A stretch of DNA of 64,000 bases from Agilicoccus flavus (GTDB taxonomy: Bacteria > Actinomycetota > Actinomycetes > Actinomycetales > Dermatophilaceae): assembly GCF_014857905.1 (NCBI RefSeq), contig NZ_JACYXE010000003.1:248001-312000 (forward strand). Reading direction: 5' to 3'. The translations under genes were made by a program, and so were the position numbers. A model generated the notes under the pieces. That model was given only the letters and a program-made list of their open reading frames with translations. It was not told where the DNA came from and made no database searches. Of this stretch, positions 1 to 8,850 are shown one piece after another. Position 1 is the stretch's first letter. Every line of letters starts with the position of its first letter.

Positions 1-764
1 CGGGCCAGCTGGTCGTCGGGGGAGTTGCGGTGCTCTCGCACGCCGAGGTCGACCTGGGCCAGCGCGTCGAGGCCGTACCGGTCGAGGAGGTCGACGAGCA
101 GCCCGATCTCGACGCCGTAGCCCGAGACGAACGGGACCGACTCGAGGCACTCGCGGGTCGCGGCGTACTCGCCGGCCAGGGGCTGGACGAACCCGGCGAG
201 GCAGGGCCAGTGGGCGTTGAGCAGCGGCCGGGCGACGAGTTCGGTGACCCGGCCGCCCCCGGCGGGCAGCACCGTCGCCCCGTTCGTCAGGGGCCGGTCG
301 TAGCACCCCTTGGAGAAGTGCACGCCGTGGGCCAGCACGGGGCCGAGCAGCCCGACGACGAAGACCGGATCGAAGTTGCGCAGGTCGGCGTCGACGAAGA
401 CGAGGACGTCGCCGCTCGTCGCGGCCAGGGACTTCCACAGGGCCTCGCCCTTGCCGGGCACGTCGCCGAGCTGCGGCAGGACGTCGCCCTGGGCCACGAC
501 GCGGGCCCCGGCGGCCCGGGCCACCTCGACGGTGGCGTCGGTGGAGTTCGAGTCGACGACGAGGATCTCGTCGACGAGGCCGATCTCGTCGCGCAGCGTG
601 CCGGCGATCGCCGCGACGATCGCGCCGACCGTGTCCTGTTCGTTGCGCGCCGGCAACACGACGCTCACGGCGCGGCCCGCCTTGGCCGCCGCGAGGGAGA
701 CGGCGTCGAATTGCTGTGCGTCGTAAGAGCGCTGGCTGAGCCACGCGCTGACGTCGGGATGCAT
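1..764 (-). CDS. gpgS: Glucosyl-3-phosphoglycerate synthase (3' end cut by window)
   Basis: GT-A glycosyltransferase that moves glucose from a sugar nucleotide to 3-phosphoglycerate, first step to glucosylglycerate and, in mycobacteria, methylglucose lipopolysaccharide. About 254 N-terminal residues are present. Visible are VLPARNE near residue 37, VDSNSTDAT near 70, GKGEALWKS near 104, the metal-binding VDADL near 124, then YDRPL, GGGRVTEL and GYGVEIGLL, all typical of GpgS. The ATG at 764 follows a GGAGGT ribosome site. The probable partner phosphatase gene lies divergently, 163 bp away. The C-terminus lies outside the window. Family assignment is firm. Confidence 0.93.
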   Translation of the reverse strand, partial: MHPDVSAWLSQRSYDAQQFDAVSLAAAKAGRAVSVVLPARNEQDTVGAIVAAIAGTLRDEIGLVDEILVVDSNSTDATVEVARAAGARVVAQGDVLPQLGDVPGKGEALWKSLAATSGDVLVFVDADLRNFDPVFVVGLLGPVLAHGVHFSKGCYDRPLTNGATVLPAGGGRVTELVARPLLNAHWPCLAGFVQPLAGEYAATRECLESVPFVSGYGVEIGLLVDLLDRYGLDALAQVDLGVREHRNSPDDQLA

Positions 765-927
765 GGTGCGACCTCCGTCTCACGGATCAGGCGGATCGGC
801 CTGGCCGGGGTCGTGATGACCGCCGGGGGCGTCAACGTAACAATGTCTTCGGCACCACGCGCGTCGAACCCCCGCACCCGGACGCCGACCGGGTCCCGCC
901 GGGCCCACCACCCCGAACAGGAGCGAG

Positions 928-1590
928 ATGACCCCCACGAGCCCGCGCCGCGTCGTCCTGTGGCGGCACGGCCGCACGGCCTGGAACGTCGAGAACCGGG
1001 CTCAGGGCCAGCGTGACGTCCCCATGGACGAGGTGGGGGTCGCCCAGGCCGCCGACGCCGCGCCGCACCTGGCCGCCCTCGACCCCGCCCTCGTCTGGTC
1101 CTCGGACCTGACGCGGGCCCGGGACACCGCCGACGCGCTGGCCCGGCTCACCGGGCTGCCGGTCGTCACCGATCCCCGCCTGCGGGAGTACGACGTGGGC
1201 CTGCGCGCCGGGTACACGTTCGAGGAGTTCCGGGCGGCCCACCCGGAGGTGCACCGCCGCTTCTTCGGCGACCCCCACTTCCACGTGCCGGGCGCCGAGG
1301 AGGTCGGGCAGGTCGCGCGGCGGGTGGGCGACGTGATCCGGGACGCGACCCAGGCGCTGCCGCCGGGGCGGGTCGGCGTCCTCGTCGGCCACGGCGCGGC
1401 GCTAACCAGCGGCCTCCTGGGCTTCTTCGACGCCCCGCCGCACCTGCGGGACATGTTCGCGGGCATGGGCAACTGCGCGTGGACCGTGCTCGCCGAGCAC
1501 GAGGCGCGCGGGTGGCAGATCGTCGACTACAACGCCGGCTCCACCGCGCACGCCCTCCGACCCACCGACAACGCCGACGCGCCGTTGTGA
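928..1590 (+). CDS. gpgP: Histidine phosphatase, probable glucosyl-3-phosphoglycerate phosphatase
   Basis: Member of the histidine phosphatase superfamily, 220 aa. The catalytic RHG motif is at residues 13-15, with His14 as the expected phospho-acceptor. SSDLTRARDTA gives the second active-site Arg region and VGHGA the second His. Alone, the fold would only say phosphatase. The divergent gpgS next door suggests it removes phosphate from glucosyl-3-phosphoglycerate, as mycobacterial GpgP does. The start ATG is preceded by AGGAG. The gene converges on the murA-like gene through a shared hairpin. Confidence 0.8.
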   Translation: MTPTSPRRVVLWRHGRTAWNVENRAQGQRDVPMDEVGVAQAADAAPHLAALDPALVWSSDLTRARDTADALARLTGLPVVTDPRLREYDVGLRAGYTFEEFRAAHPEVHRRFFGDPHFHVPGAEEVGQVARRVGDVIRDATQALPPGRVGVLVGHGAALTSGLLGFFDAPPHLRDMFAGMGNCAWTVLAEHEARGWQIVDYNAGSTAHALRPTDNADAPL

Positions 1591-1600
1591 TCCGCTGCCC

Positions 1601-1654
1601 CTGAACCCCCTGAACCCCCTGAACCCCCTGAACCCCCTGAACCCCCTGGACCCC
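1601..1654. repeat. 9-bp tandem repeat, six copies
   Basis: The unit CTGAACCCC occurs five times exactly, followed by one CTGGACCCC copy. It begins 10 bp after the gpgP stop and ends just before the shared terminator hairpin. It is non-coding and looks like a small minisatellite likely to vary in copy number. Confidence 0.95.
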
Positions 1655-1663
1655 CCGAAACGG

Positions 1664-1695
1664 CGAGGCGCCACCCCGTGCGGGGTGGCGCCTCG
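1664..1695. terminator. Hairpin between convergent gpgP and murA-like genes
   Basis: Perfect 14-bp stem (arms 1664-1677 and 1682-1695) with a 4-nt loop, symmetrical between two convergent genes. There is no clear U-tract, which is common for GC-rich actinomycete terminators. Probably works in both directions. Confidence 0.75.
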
Positions 1696-1721
1696 TGGTG
1701 TGCGCGCGGTGGGGCGCGCCG

Positions 1722-3251
1722 TCAGATGTCGCGGAACGTCTCGACGGTCGCGCCGAGCGCGTTGAGCCGCTGCGCGAGGTCCTCGTAGCCGCGGTTGATG
1801 ACGTACACGTTGCGCAGCACCGACGTGCCGGGCGCGGCGAGCATCGCGATGAGCACGACCACACCGGGGCGCAGCGCCGGCGGGCAGATGACCTCGGCGG
1901 CGCGCCAGCGCGTGGGGCCGTCGATGAGGACGCGGTGCGGGTCGAGCAGCTGCACCTTGGCGCCGACCTTCGTCAGCTCCGTCAGGTAGATCGCCCGGTT
2001 CTCGTAGACCCAGTCGTGGATCATCGTCCGACCCTCCGCGCACGCGGCGATGAGCGCGAAGAACGGGAGGTTGTCGATGTTGAGGCCGGGGAACGGCATC
2101 GGGTGGATCTTGTCGATCGGCGCCTTGAGCGGCCCGGGGATCGTCGTGAGGTCGACGAGCCGCGTCAGTCCATTGGCCGACGGGTATTCGTCGCTGAGGT
2201 CGTACTTCATGCCCATCTCGGTGAGCAGGGCGAGCTCGATCTCCATGAACTCGATGGGGACGCGGCGGATCGTGATCTCGGACTTCGTCACGACCGCGGC
2301 GGCGAGCAGGCTCATCGCCTCGATCGGGTCCTCGGACGGGCTGTAGTCGACGTCGACGTCGATCTCGGTCACGCCGTCGACGGTGAGGGTCGTCGACCCG
2401 ATGCCCTCGATGCGCACGCCGAGCTTCTCGAGGAAGAAGCACAGGTCCTGGACCATGTAGTTGGGGCTCGCGTTGCGGATGACCGTGCGGCCCGGGTGGC
2501 GGGCGGCGGCGAGGAGCGCGTTCTCCGTCACGGTGTCGCCGCGCTCGGTGAGCACGATGGTGTGCGTCGCGGTGTCCTGGTTCTGGACCCGGGCCTCGTA
2601 GAACCCGTTCGTCGCCTCGACCGTGAGCCCGAAGTGGCGCAGCGCCGTCATGTGGGGCTCGATCGTCCGCGACCCCAGGTCGCAGCCGCCGGCGTACGGC
2701 AGCTGGAAGTCGAGGTAGTCGTGCAGCAGCGGGCCGAAGAACATGATGACCGTGCGCGTGCGGCGGGCCGCCTCCACGTCCATCCCGGCGAGGTCGAGCC
2801 GCGCCGGCGGGATGATCTCGAGGTCGCTGCTGTCGGGCAGCCAGCGCGTCTTGACCCCGATGCTCGAGAGGACCTCGAGGATGCGGTTGACCTCCTCGAT
2901 GCGGGCGAGGCTGCGCAGCGTGGTGCGGCCGCGGTTGAGCAGCGAGGCGCACAGCAGCGCGACGGCCGCGTTCTTGCTCGTCTTGACGTCGATCGAGCCG
3001 GACAGGCTGCGCCCGCCCTCGATCCGCAGGTGCTGCGGGCCCGACGATCCCAGCGACACGAGCTGGGAGTTCAGCTTGTCGCCGATGCGGGAGAGCATGT
3101 CGAGGCTCAGGTTCTGCCGCCCCTGCTCGATGCGCGCGATGGCGCTCTGACTCGTGCCGAGCAGCTCGGCCAGATCGTTCTGAGTCATGCCCTCATGCTT
3201 TCTCGCTTCGCGGATGAGGGTCCCGATGCGCGAGAGGTAGTCGTCACTCAT
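1722..3251 (-). CDS. XRE-type HTH fused to a MurA-like UDP-GlcNAc enolpyruvyltransferase
   Basis: A 509-aa protein. Residues 7-62 form an XRE helix-turn-helix (GMTQNDLAELLGTSQSAIAR). Residues from about 73 form an EPT-fold enzyme resembling MurA, which transfers enolpyruvate from PEP to UDP-GlcNAc in the first committed step of peptidoglycan synthesis. Catalytic features survive: K93-N94 in TSKNAA, Cys190 in GGCDLGSRTIEPH (equivalent to E. coli Cys115), the Asp in GLNIDNLPF and the YENRAIYLTEL segment. Such fusions occur in other actinobacteria beside a normal MurA. Whether this is enzyme, DNA-binding sensor or both is unknown. There is no Shine-Dalgarno, and a dyad lies 15 bp upstream. Confidence 0.85.
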   Translation of the reverse strand: MSDDYLSRIGTLIREARKHEGMTQNDLAELLGTSQSAIARIEQGRQNLSLDMLSRIGDKLNSQLVSLGSSGPQHLRIEGGRSLSGSIDVKTSKNAAVALLCASLLNRGRTTLRSLARIEEVNRILEVLSSIGVKTRWLPDSSDLEIIPPARLDLAGMDVEAARRTRTVIMFFGPLLHDYLDFQLPYAGGCDLGSRTIEPHMTALRHFGLTVEATNGFYEARVQNQDTATHTIVLTERGDTVTENALLAAARHPGRTVIRNASPNYMVQDLCFFLEKLGVRIEGIGSTTLTVDGVTEIDVDVDYSPSEDPIEAMSLLAAAVVTKSEITIRRVPIEFMEIELALLTEMGMKYDLSDEYPSANGLTRLVDLTTIPGPLKAPIDKIHPMPFPGLNIDNLPFFALIAACAEGRTMIHDWVYENRAIYLTELTKVGAKVQLLDPHRVLIDGPTRWRAAEVICPPALRPGVVVLIAMLAAPGTSVLRNVYVINRGYEDLAQRLNALGATVETFRDI

Positions 3252-3265
3252 GCACCAAACCCTAA

Positions 3266-3277
3266 CTCATATGTGAG
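3266..3277. promoter_or_regulatory. Candidate operator of the HTH-MurA protein
   Basis: CTCATATGTGAG, an imperfect dyad (10 of 12 positions symmetric), 14 bp before the murA-like start codon. It stands out as AT-rich in this GC-rich region. XRE proteins often bind such dyads and repress themselves, so autoregulation is a reasonable inference only. Confidence 0.4.
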
Positions 3278-3534
3278 ATACGACGGCCCCAGGAGGGCCC
3301 TCGCGTGTCCCGCGTTCGGACGGCTCGCCCGCCGTGCGGCGGGCCACCCACGGTGGTGGTCGCCGGATCGGACCAGGTCGGACGTTCGACCCAGTTTGCC
3401 ACGCCGGTTCGCCCCGGCCCAATCGCGCGCCGGGCTCGGCGAGTTGATCTTGTTATGCCGCAACAGGATTCACCCTTGCACAGGGGTGTGTCGCAGGAGG
3501 GTCGGAGGCGGCCTCGACCGGGTCCGCGACACGC

Positions 3535-3572
3535 CACGGGCGGCGTCCACACCGGGGTGGACGCCGCCCGTG
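3535..3572. terminator. Terminator hairpin downstream of fadB
   Basis: Perfect 16-bp stem (3535-3550 with 3557-3572) and 6-nt loop, 72 bp past the fadB stop. The very stable stem and its position support a terminator for the fadA-fadB operon. Confidence 0.75.
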
Positions 3573-3643
3573 TCAGCGGGGAGGACGGCCGCCGCGAGTG
3601 GCCGGCAGGATCGGCGTGTCGCCCGACCCGGCCGCCGCGGCGA

Positions 3644-5794
3644 TCAGGTCGTCGGGCCCTCCGGGACGGAGGCGGCGCCCCGCGGCAGGAATCGGCCGCC
3701 CGTGGCCCGTTCGGCGATGCCGCTGCGGTCGAGCAGCGGCGTGAGCCCCCCGTTGAAGAACGGGAAGCCGGCGCCGGTGATCATCGCGAGGTCGAGATCC
3801 ATCGGCGCCGCGACGACCCCCTCGTCGAGCATGATCCGCGCCTCCTGCGCCAACCCTTCGAGCACCTGCTCGCGGACCTGCTCGGCGCTGAGCTCGACGG
3901 GCTTCTCGGGCGCCTCGAACAGGTCGAGGACCTCGGGGTCGAGGACCGGGGTGCCGTCGGGCCCGGGCGTGTAGTAGCCGCGCTTGCCGGCCGCCACGAC
4001 GCGGCGCGCGTTCTCCGAGACCGTGAACCGGTCGGGGAAGGCGGCCGCGAGGGTCTCGTTGTTGTGCAGCGCGATCGCCGGACCCACCAGCCCCGCGAGG
4101 TGGAACGGCGGCATCGGCGTGATGCCGGAGAACGCGGCGTCCGCGACCTCGATCGGCGTGCCGGCGTCGACGATGCGGCCCACGTCGGACATGAAGCGGC
4201 CGAGCAGCCGGTTGACGACGAAGCTGGGGCTGTCGTTGACGAGGATCCGGGTCTTGCGCAGCTTCTTGCCCACCTCGAACGCCGTCGCGAGCGTCGCGTC
4301 GTCGGTGGCCCCGCCGCGGATGATCTCGAGCAGCGGCATGACCGCCACCGGGTTGAAGAAGTGGAAGCCGACGACCCGCTCCGGGTGGGCGAGGTCGGCC
4401 GCCATCTGCGTGATCGACAGGGACGACGTGTTCGTCGCGAGGATGCACTCGGGGGAGACCACGGCCTCCACCTGCGCGAACACCTCCTTCTTCACCGACA
4501 TCTCCTCGAAGACCGCCTCGAGGACGAACTCCGCGTCGGCGAAGCCCGCCTTGTCGACGTCGCCGGTGAGCAGGCCGCGCATCCGCGTCGCCGCGTCGTC
4601 GCTGACGCGGCCCTTGGCGACGAGCTTGTCGATCTCGGCGTGGACGTACGACAGGCCCTTCTCGACGCGCTGCGAGTCGACGTCGGTCATGACGACGGGC
4701 ACCTCGAGCCGGCGCACGAACAGCAGCGCGAGCTGCGCGGCCATGAGCCCCGCCCCGACGATGCCGACCTTCGTGACCGGGCGGGCGAGGCCCTTGTCGG
4801 GCGCGCCGGCGGGTCGCTTGGCCCGCTTCTGCACGAGGTCGAAGGAATAGAGGCCCGCGCGGAGCTCGTCGCTCATGAGGAGGTCGGCCAGCGCCTCGTC
4901 CTCCGCGGCGTAGGCCTGCTCGCGGCTCGAGGTGCGGGCGGCCGAGACGAGCTCGAGGGCGCGCAGGGGCGCGAGCGCCTTTCCGCCGGTGCGGGCGAGG
5001 ACGCGTCCGCGGGCGGCGTCGACGGCGGCCTCCCAGGAGGCCTCGTCGCGGCCCGGCCCGTCCCCGGCCTGCGTGCGCTCCACCGTGACCTCGCCCGAGA
5101 GCACGCGCGCGGCCCACCGGATGGACTCGGCGAGGAAATCGGCCGGCTCGAACATCGCGTCGGCGATGCCGAGCTCGAACGCCTTCGGGCCCGCGAGCAT
5201 GCGGTTCTGCTCGAGCGGGTTGTCGACGATGACGGTGAGTGCCCTCTCCGGCCCCACGAGGTTCGGCAGCATCCAGCAGCCGCCCCAGCCCGGCACGAGG
5301 CCGAGGAACGTCTCGGGCAGCGCCAGCGCGGGCACGCCGGAGCTGATCGTCCGGTACGTGCACGACAGGGCGGCCTCGACGCCGCCGCCCATCGCGGCCC
5401 CGTTGACGAACGCGAAGGTCGGGACGGGCAGGTCGGACAGGGCCGAGAACACCTCGTGACCGAGTCGGGCCACCTCGCGCGCCTTGTCGCGGGTGTCGAT
5501 GCGGGGGACCCCCGTGAGATCGGCGCCCACGGCGAAGATGAACGGCTTGCCCGTCACACCCACGGCGACGATCTCGCCGGCCTCGGCGCGGGCGGCGAGT
5601 TCGCGCACGCGCGCCGCCAGCTCGGTCAGGCCGGCCGGTCCGAACGTGTTCGGCTTCGTGTGGTCGTGGCCGTTGTCGAGGGTGATCAGGGCCATCGTGC
5701 CCGCGCCGCCGGGCAGCGCGACGTCGCGGACGAGCGCGTGGGTGACGACCTCGTCGGTGAAGGACTCGCTCAGGGAGCCGGCGGGCGTGGTCAT
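3644..5794 (-). CDS. fadB: Enoyl-CoA hydratase/3-hydroxyacyl-CoA dehydrogenase, beta-oxidation
   Basis: A 716-aa bifunctional enzyme for the hydration and NAD-dependent oxidation steps of fatty acid beta-oxidation. The N-terminal crotonase part carries GGGVEAALSC and LPETFLGLVPGWGG with both catalytic Glu residues. From about residue 340 the dehydrogenase has a Rossmann VGIVGAGLMAAQ, then FHFFNPVAVMPLLEII with the catalytic His. The ATG overlaps the thiolase stop by 4 bp, so both are co-translated and should form the trifunctional complex. A 16-bp hairpin follows. Confidence 0.95.
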   Translation of the reverse strand: MTTPAGSLSESFTDEVVTHALVRDVALPGGAGTMALITLDNGHDHTKPNTFGPAGLTELAARVRELAARAEAGEIVAVGVTGKPFIFAVGADLTGVPRIDTRDKAREVARLGHEVFSALSDLPVPTFAFVNGAAMGGGVEAALSCTYRTISSGVPALALPETFLGLVPGWGGCWMLPNLVGPERALTVIVDNPLEQNRMLAGPKAFELGIADAMFEPADFLAESIRWAARVLSGEVTVERTQAGDGPGRDEASWEAAVDAARGRVLARTGGKALAPLRALELVSAARTSSREQAYAAEDEALADLLMSDELRAGLYSFDLVQKRAKRPAGAPDKGLARPVTKVGIVGAGLMAAQLALLFVRRLEVPVVMTDVDSQRVEKGLSYVHAEIDKLVAKGRVSDDAATRMRGLLTGDVDKAGFADAEFVLEAVFEEMSVKKEVFAQVEAVVSPECILATNTSSLSITQMAADLAHPERVVGFHFFNPVAVMPLLEIIRGGATDDATLATAFEVGKKLRKTRILVNDSPSFVVNRLLGRFMSDVGRIVDAGTPIEVADAAFSGITPMPPFHLAGLVGPAIALHNNETLAAAFPDRFTVSENARRVVAAGKRGYYTPGPDGTPVLDPEVLDLFEAPEKPVELSAEQVREQVLEGLAQEARIMLDEGVVAAPMDLDLAMITGAGFPFFNGGLTPLLDRSGIAERATGGRFLPRGAASVPEGPTT

Positions 5795-7062
5795 CGGGTG
5801 ACCTCCTCGTTCTCGGACGGTGCGTCGGTCTGGGTGGAGGTGCCGTCGGCGCCGATGTCACTGCGGTAGTCGGCGTGGTGCGGGTTCTCCCAGATGACGG
5901 CCGCGCCCATGCCGATGCCGATGCACATGGCGGTCATGCCGTAGCGCACCTCGGGCTGTTGCTCGAACTGGCGCGCGAGCTGCGTCATGAGGCGGACCCC
6001 GGAGGCGGCGAGCGGGTGCCCGACGGCGATGGCGCCGCCGTACGGGTTGACCTTGGGGGAGTCGTCGGGGATCCCGAAGTGCTCGAGGAAGGCGAGCACC
6101 TGCACCGCGAACGCCTCGTTGAGCTCGAACAGGCCGATGTCGTCGATGCTCAACCCGGCCTGGGCGAGGGCCTTCTCGGCCGCGGGGACCGGGCCGTAAC
6201 CCATGACCTCGGGCTCGACGCCGGCGAACGAGAACGCGACGAGCCGCATCTTCGCCGGCAGGCCCAGGCGCGCGGCCGCCTCCTCCGAGGCGAGCAGGCA
6301 AGCGGTGGCGCCGTCGTTGAGGCCGGCGCTGTTGCCGGCGGTGACCTTGCCGTGCGGGCGGAACGGGGTCCGCAGGTCGGCCAGGCCCTCCATCGTCGCG
6401 CCCGGGCGCGGCGGCTCGTCCGCGGTGGCCAGGCCGTAGCCCAGCTCGGCGTGGCGCGTGGCCACGGGCACGAGGTCGGGCTGGATGTCGCCGGCCTCGT
6501 AGGCGGCCGCCACCTTCTGTTGGCTCGCGACCGCGAACCGGTCGCTGCGCTCCTTGGTGAGGCTCGGGTAGCGGTCGTGAAGGTTCTCGGCCGTCGAGCC
6601 CATGACGAGCGCGGACGGGTCGACGATCTTCTCGGCGATGATCCGCGGGTTGGGGTCGATGCCCTCGCCCATCGGATGGCGGCCCATGTGCTCGACCCCG
6701 CCAGCGATGGCGACGTCCATCGCGCCGAACGAGATCGCCCCGGCCGTCGTCGTCACGGCGGTCAGGGCGCCGGCGCACATGCGGTCGATGGCGTAGCCGG
6801 GCACGGTGTTCGGCAGGCCGGCGAGCAGCGAGGCGAGGCGGCCGATCGTCAGACCCTGGTCGCCGGTCTGGGTCGTCGCCGCGATGGCGACGTCGCCGAC
6901 CTCCTCCACGGGCAGCGACGGATTGCGGCGCACGAGCTCGCGGATGCAGGCGACGACGAGGTCGTCGGCCCGGGTCTGGGCGTACATGCCCATCTCGCCC
7001 GCCTTGCCGAACGGTGTGCGGACACCGTCGACGAAGACGACTTCACGGCGTGGTCGGTTCAC
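5791..7062 (-). CDS. fadA: Acetyl-CoA acyltransferase (3-ketoacyl-CoA thiolase)
   Basis: Thiolase that cleaves 3-ketoacyl-CoA to acetyl-CoA plus a shortened acyl-CoA. From the chosen start it is 423 aa. The nucleophile Cys96 is in IDRMCAGAL, NEAFAVQ is present, GHPLAASG carries the His, and CIGIGMGAA carries the second Cys. The GTG at 7062 is chosen because it is preceded by GAGGAGATC and begins the conserved VVFVDGVRTPFGK. An open frame continues upstream to 7233 but shows no homology. First gene of the fadA-fadB operon. Confidence 0.93.
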   Translation of the reverse strand: MNRPRREVVFVDGVRTPFGKAGEMGMYAQTRADDLVVACIRELVRRNPSLPVEEVGDVAIAATTQTGDQGLTIGRLASLLAGLPNTVPGYAIDRMCAGALTAVTTTAGAISFGAMDVAIAGGVEHMGRHPMGEGIDPNPRIIAEKIVDPSALVMGSTAENLHDRYPSLTKERSDRFAVASQQKVAAAYEAGDIQPDLVPVATRHAELGYGLATADEPPRPGATMEGLADLRTPFRPHGKVTAGNSAGLNDGATACLLASEEAAARLGLPAKMRLVAFSFAGVEPEVMGYGPVPAAEKALAQAGLSIDDIGLFELNEAFAVQVLAFLEHFGIPDDSPKVNPYGGAIAVGHPLAASGVRLMTQLARQFEQQPEVRYGMTAMCIGIGMGAAVIWENPHHADYRSDIGADGTSTQTDAPSENEEVTR

Positions 7063-7124
7063 GGGTGATCTCCTCTGAGCTCCTGCGTCGTCGCCGGATG
7101 CGCGACCGTGGTCGTCCCTCACGT

Positions 7125-7136
7125 TACCGGGCGGTA
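7125..7136. promoter_or_regulatory. Candidate operator over the fadA promoter
   Basis: TACCGGGCGGTA is a dyad with 5-bp arms, 63 bp upstream of the fadA start. On the fadA strand it partly overlaps a TAACGT hexamer that can act as -10. Small palindromes of this type are typical TetR-family sites, and fatty-acid operons are commonly TetR-controlled. The regulator is not in the window. Confidence 0.35.
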
Positions 7137-7284
7137 GGGAGGTGGGCGGGCCGCTTCCTCCCGGCGGGCACGTGGCCCTGACCACATGATGCGCGCGCGA
7201 AGGGGGAGCGGCCCGTCGGGTCGCCTCGGGCACCTCCGCCGCCGGAGCGTCCCCGGACGGCCCTGCTCTGGGGGCGGGCCGCGG

Positions 7285-8841
7285 TCAGCCGCGGTGGGCG
7301 AGCGCGGCCTGCGCGAGCAGCGGGGCGGCGATGTCGACCTGCCACGGGCGGGCGCCCCGGGCGGCCAGGGCCCGCGCCGCGACCTCCTCGGCCGCCTCGA
7401 GGTCGCCGCCGGCGTCGCCCAGGTCGGACCAGACGACGCGGCGCAACGTGTCGGGGGTGAGGAGGTTCTCGAGCGGCACGTTCCGCTGCTCCGAGAACGC
7501 GGTGAGCCCCGCGCGCACGTCCTGCAGACGGGCGTGGGCGACGGGATCCCGGTCGGCCCACGTGCGCGGCGGTGGCGGCGCGTCGGAGGGGAGGGTGGCG
7601 GCGGGCAGGTCCTTCTCGGGCAGGGCCTGGGCGCGGGCGACGGCGGCGAGCCAGACGTCCTGCGAGCGCCGGATGCTGCGGTGCGACGTCGCCGCGGCGA
7701 GGTCGGCACCGGTGGCGGGGCCGGCGAGAGCGACCTGGAGGAGGACGGCGTCGGGCAGGAGCCGACCCGGGGCGACGTCGCGCCGGCGGGCCAGGTCGTC
7801 CCGGGTCTGCCACAGCTCGCGGACCACGGCGAGCGGGCGCCGCCCGCGGACCCGGTGCAGGCCCGACGTGCGGCGCCACGGGTCGGTGCGGACGGCCGGG
7901 CCCGTGAAGCCCACGAGGTGCGCGAACTCCTGGCGCGCCCATTCCTCCTTGCCCTGGGCGGCGAGGTCGGCCGCCATGGCCTCCCGCAGCTCCGCGAGGA
8001 GCTCGACGTCGAGCGCGGCGTAGAGCAGCCACGGCTCGGGCAGCGGACGCGTCGACCAGTCGACGGCCGAATGCTCCTTCGCGAGGCGCACGCCGAGGTA
8101 GTGCTCGACGACGGCGCCGAGGCCGGCCCGCGGGAGCCCGGCGAGCCGGGCCCCGAGCTCGGTGTCGAAGAGCGAGGTGGGCGACAGGCCCACCTCGGCC
8201 AGGCACTGCAGGTCCTGCGTCGCGGCGTGGATGACCCACTCGACGTCGCGGACGGCCTCGCCGATGGGGGACAGGTCGGTGCAGGCCATCGGGTCGACGA
8301 GCCACGTGCCCGCGCCCTCGCGCCGGACCTGCACGAGGTAGGCGCGCTGCCCGTAGCGATAGCCGGACGCGCGTTCGGCGTCGATCGCGAGCGGCCCGTG
8401 ACCCTCCGCGAGCGCCCGGGCCGCCTCGACGAGCCGCCGCTCGTCCTCGACCACCGGGGCCAGGGGGTCGCGGGGCCGGCCGAGCAGCGGCAGCGGCTCC
8501 GGCGCCTCCGCTGAAGGGGCGGCCGGCGACTCGGCAGCGGTGGCCGCGCCGGGCTCCGCCGGGGTGGCGGCGTGGCTGACGGCCGCGGCGTCGTCGTCGG
8601 TCGGGCCCGGGGCATCGGGTGCGACGGCGGACTGGGCGGCGGAGCCGGCGGCCGCGGCATCGGGGGCACCGGCGGGGCGTCCGGCGAACCGGCGGCGGGG
8701 ACGGAACGGACCCGCCGTGGCCGAGGGGGCCCCGGCGGCCTCGGGGGCGCCGGCCGCGACCGCGTCCACGGAGCCCTCCGAGCGCCCCGACGAACGGGGG
8801 CGGTCGGCGTCGGCGCGGTGGTCCGCGCTGGGCGTGGGCAT
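7285..8841 (-). CDS. rnd: Ribonuclease D-like 3'-5' exonuclease with HRDC domain
   Basis: A 518-aa DEDD-family exonuclease that trims RNA 3' ends. Residues 1-115 are Ala/Pro-rich and probably disordered. The exonuclease domain follows with motif I AIDAERASG (D154, E156), motif II HAATQDLQCL and motif III YAALDVELLAEL. An HRDC-like region and an actinobacterial C-terminal extension follow. It starts 9 bp after the DUF3000 stop, so the two genes are probably co-transcribed. The exact start is uncertain because of the low-complexity N-terminus. Confidence 0.88.
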   Translation of the reverse strand: MPTPSADHRADADRPRSSGRSEGSVDAVAAGAPEAAGAPSATAGPFRPRRRFAGRPAGAPDAAAAGSAAQSAVAPDAPGPTDDDAAAVSHAATPAEPGAATAAESPAAPSAEAPEPLPLLGRPRDPLAPVVEDERRLVEAARALAEGHGPLAIDAERASGYRYGQRAYLVQVRREGAGTWLVDPMACTDLSPIGEAVRDVEWVIHAATQDLQCLAEVGLSPTSLFDTELGARLAGLPRAGLGAVVEHYLGVRLAKEHSAVDWSTRPLPEPWLLYAALDVELLAELREAMAADLAAQGKEEWARQEFAHLVGFTGPAVRTDPWRRTSGLHRVRGRRPLAVVRELWQTRDDLARRRDVAPGRLLPDAVLLQVALAGPATGADLAAATSHRSIRRSQDVWLAAVARAQALPEKDLPAATLPSDAPPPPRTWADRDPVAHARLQDVRAGLTAFSEQRNVPLENLLTPDTLRRVVWSDLGDAGGDLEAAEEVAARALAARGARPWQVDIAAPLLAQAALAHRG

Positions 8842-8850
8842 CCCGGGAGT

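Larger units (their letters stand above)
3252..3643. other. Non-coding gap between murA-like gene and fadB
   Basis: 392 bp with no convincing gene. It holds the murA-like 5' region with a dyad at 3266-3277, a relatively AT-rich stretch near 3445-3475, and the fadB-side hairpin at 3535-3572. Two short reverse ORFs here have no ribosome site or recognisable sequence. Confidence 0.6.

Noticed and set aside
30-1016. Long plus-strand open frame at the window start
   Set aside because: It lies opposite gpgS, has acidic/Arg-rich shadow composition and no family features; the minus strand gives a clear GpgS protein.
3248-3463. 71-codon reverse ORF upstream of the murA-like gene
   Set aside because: No ribosome site, Arg-rich random composition, and it overlaps the likely promoter and operator.
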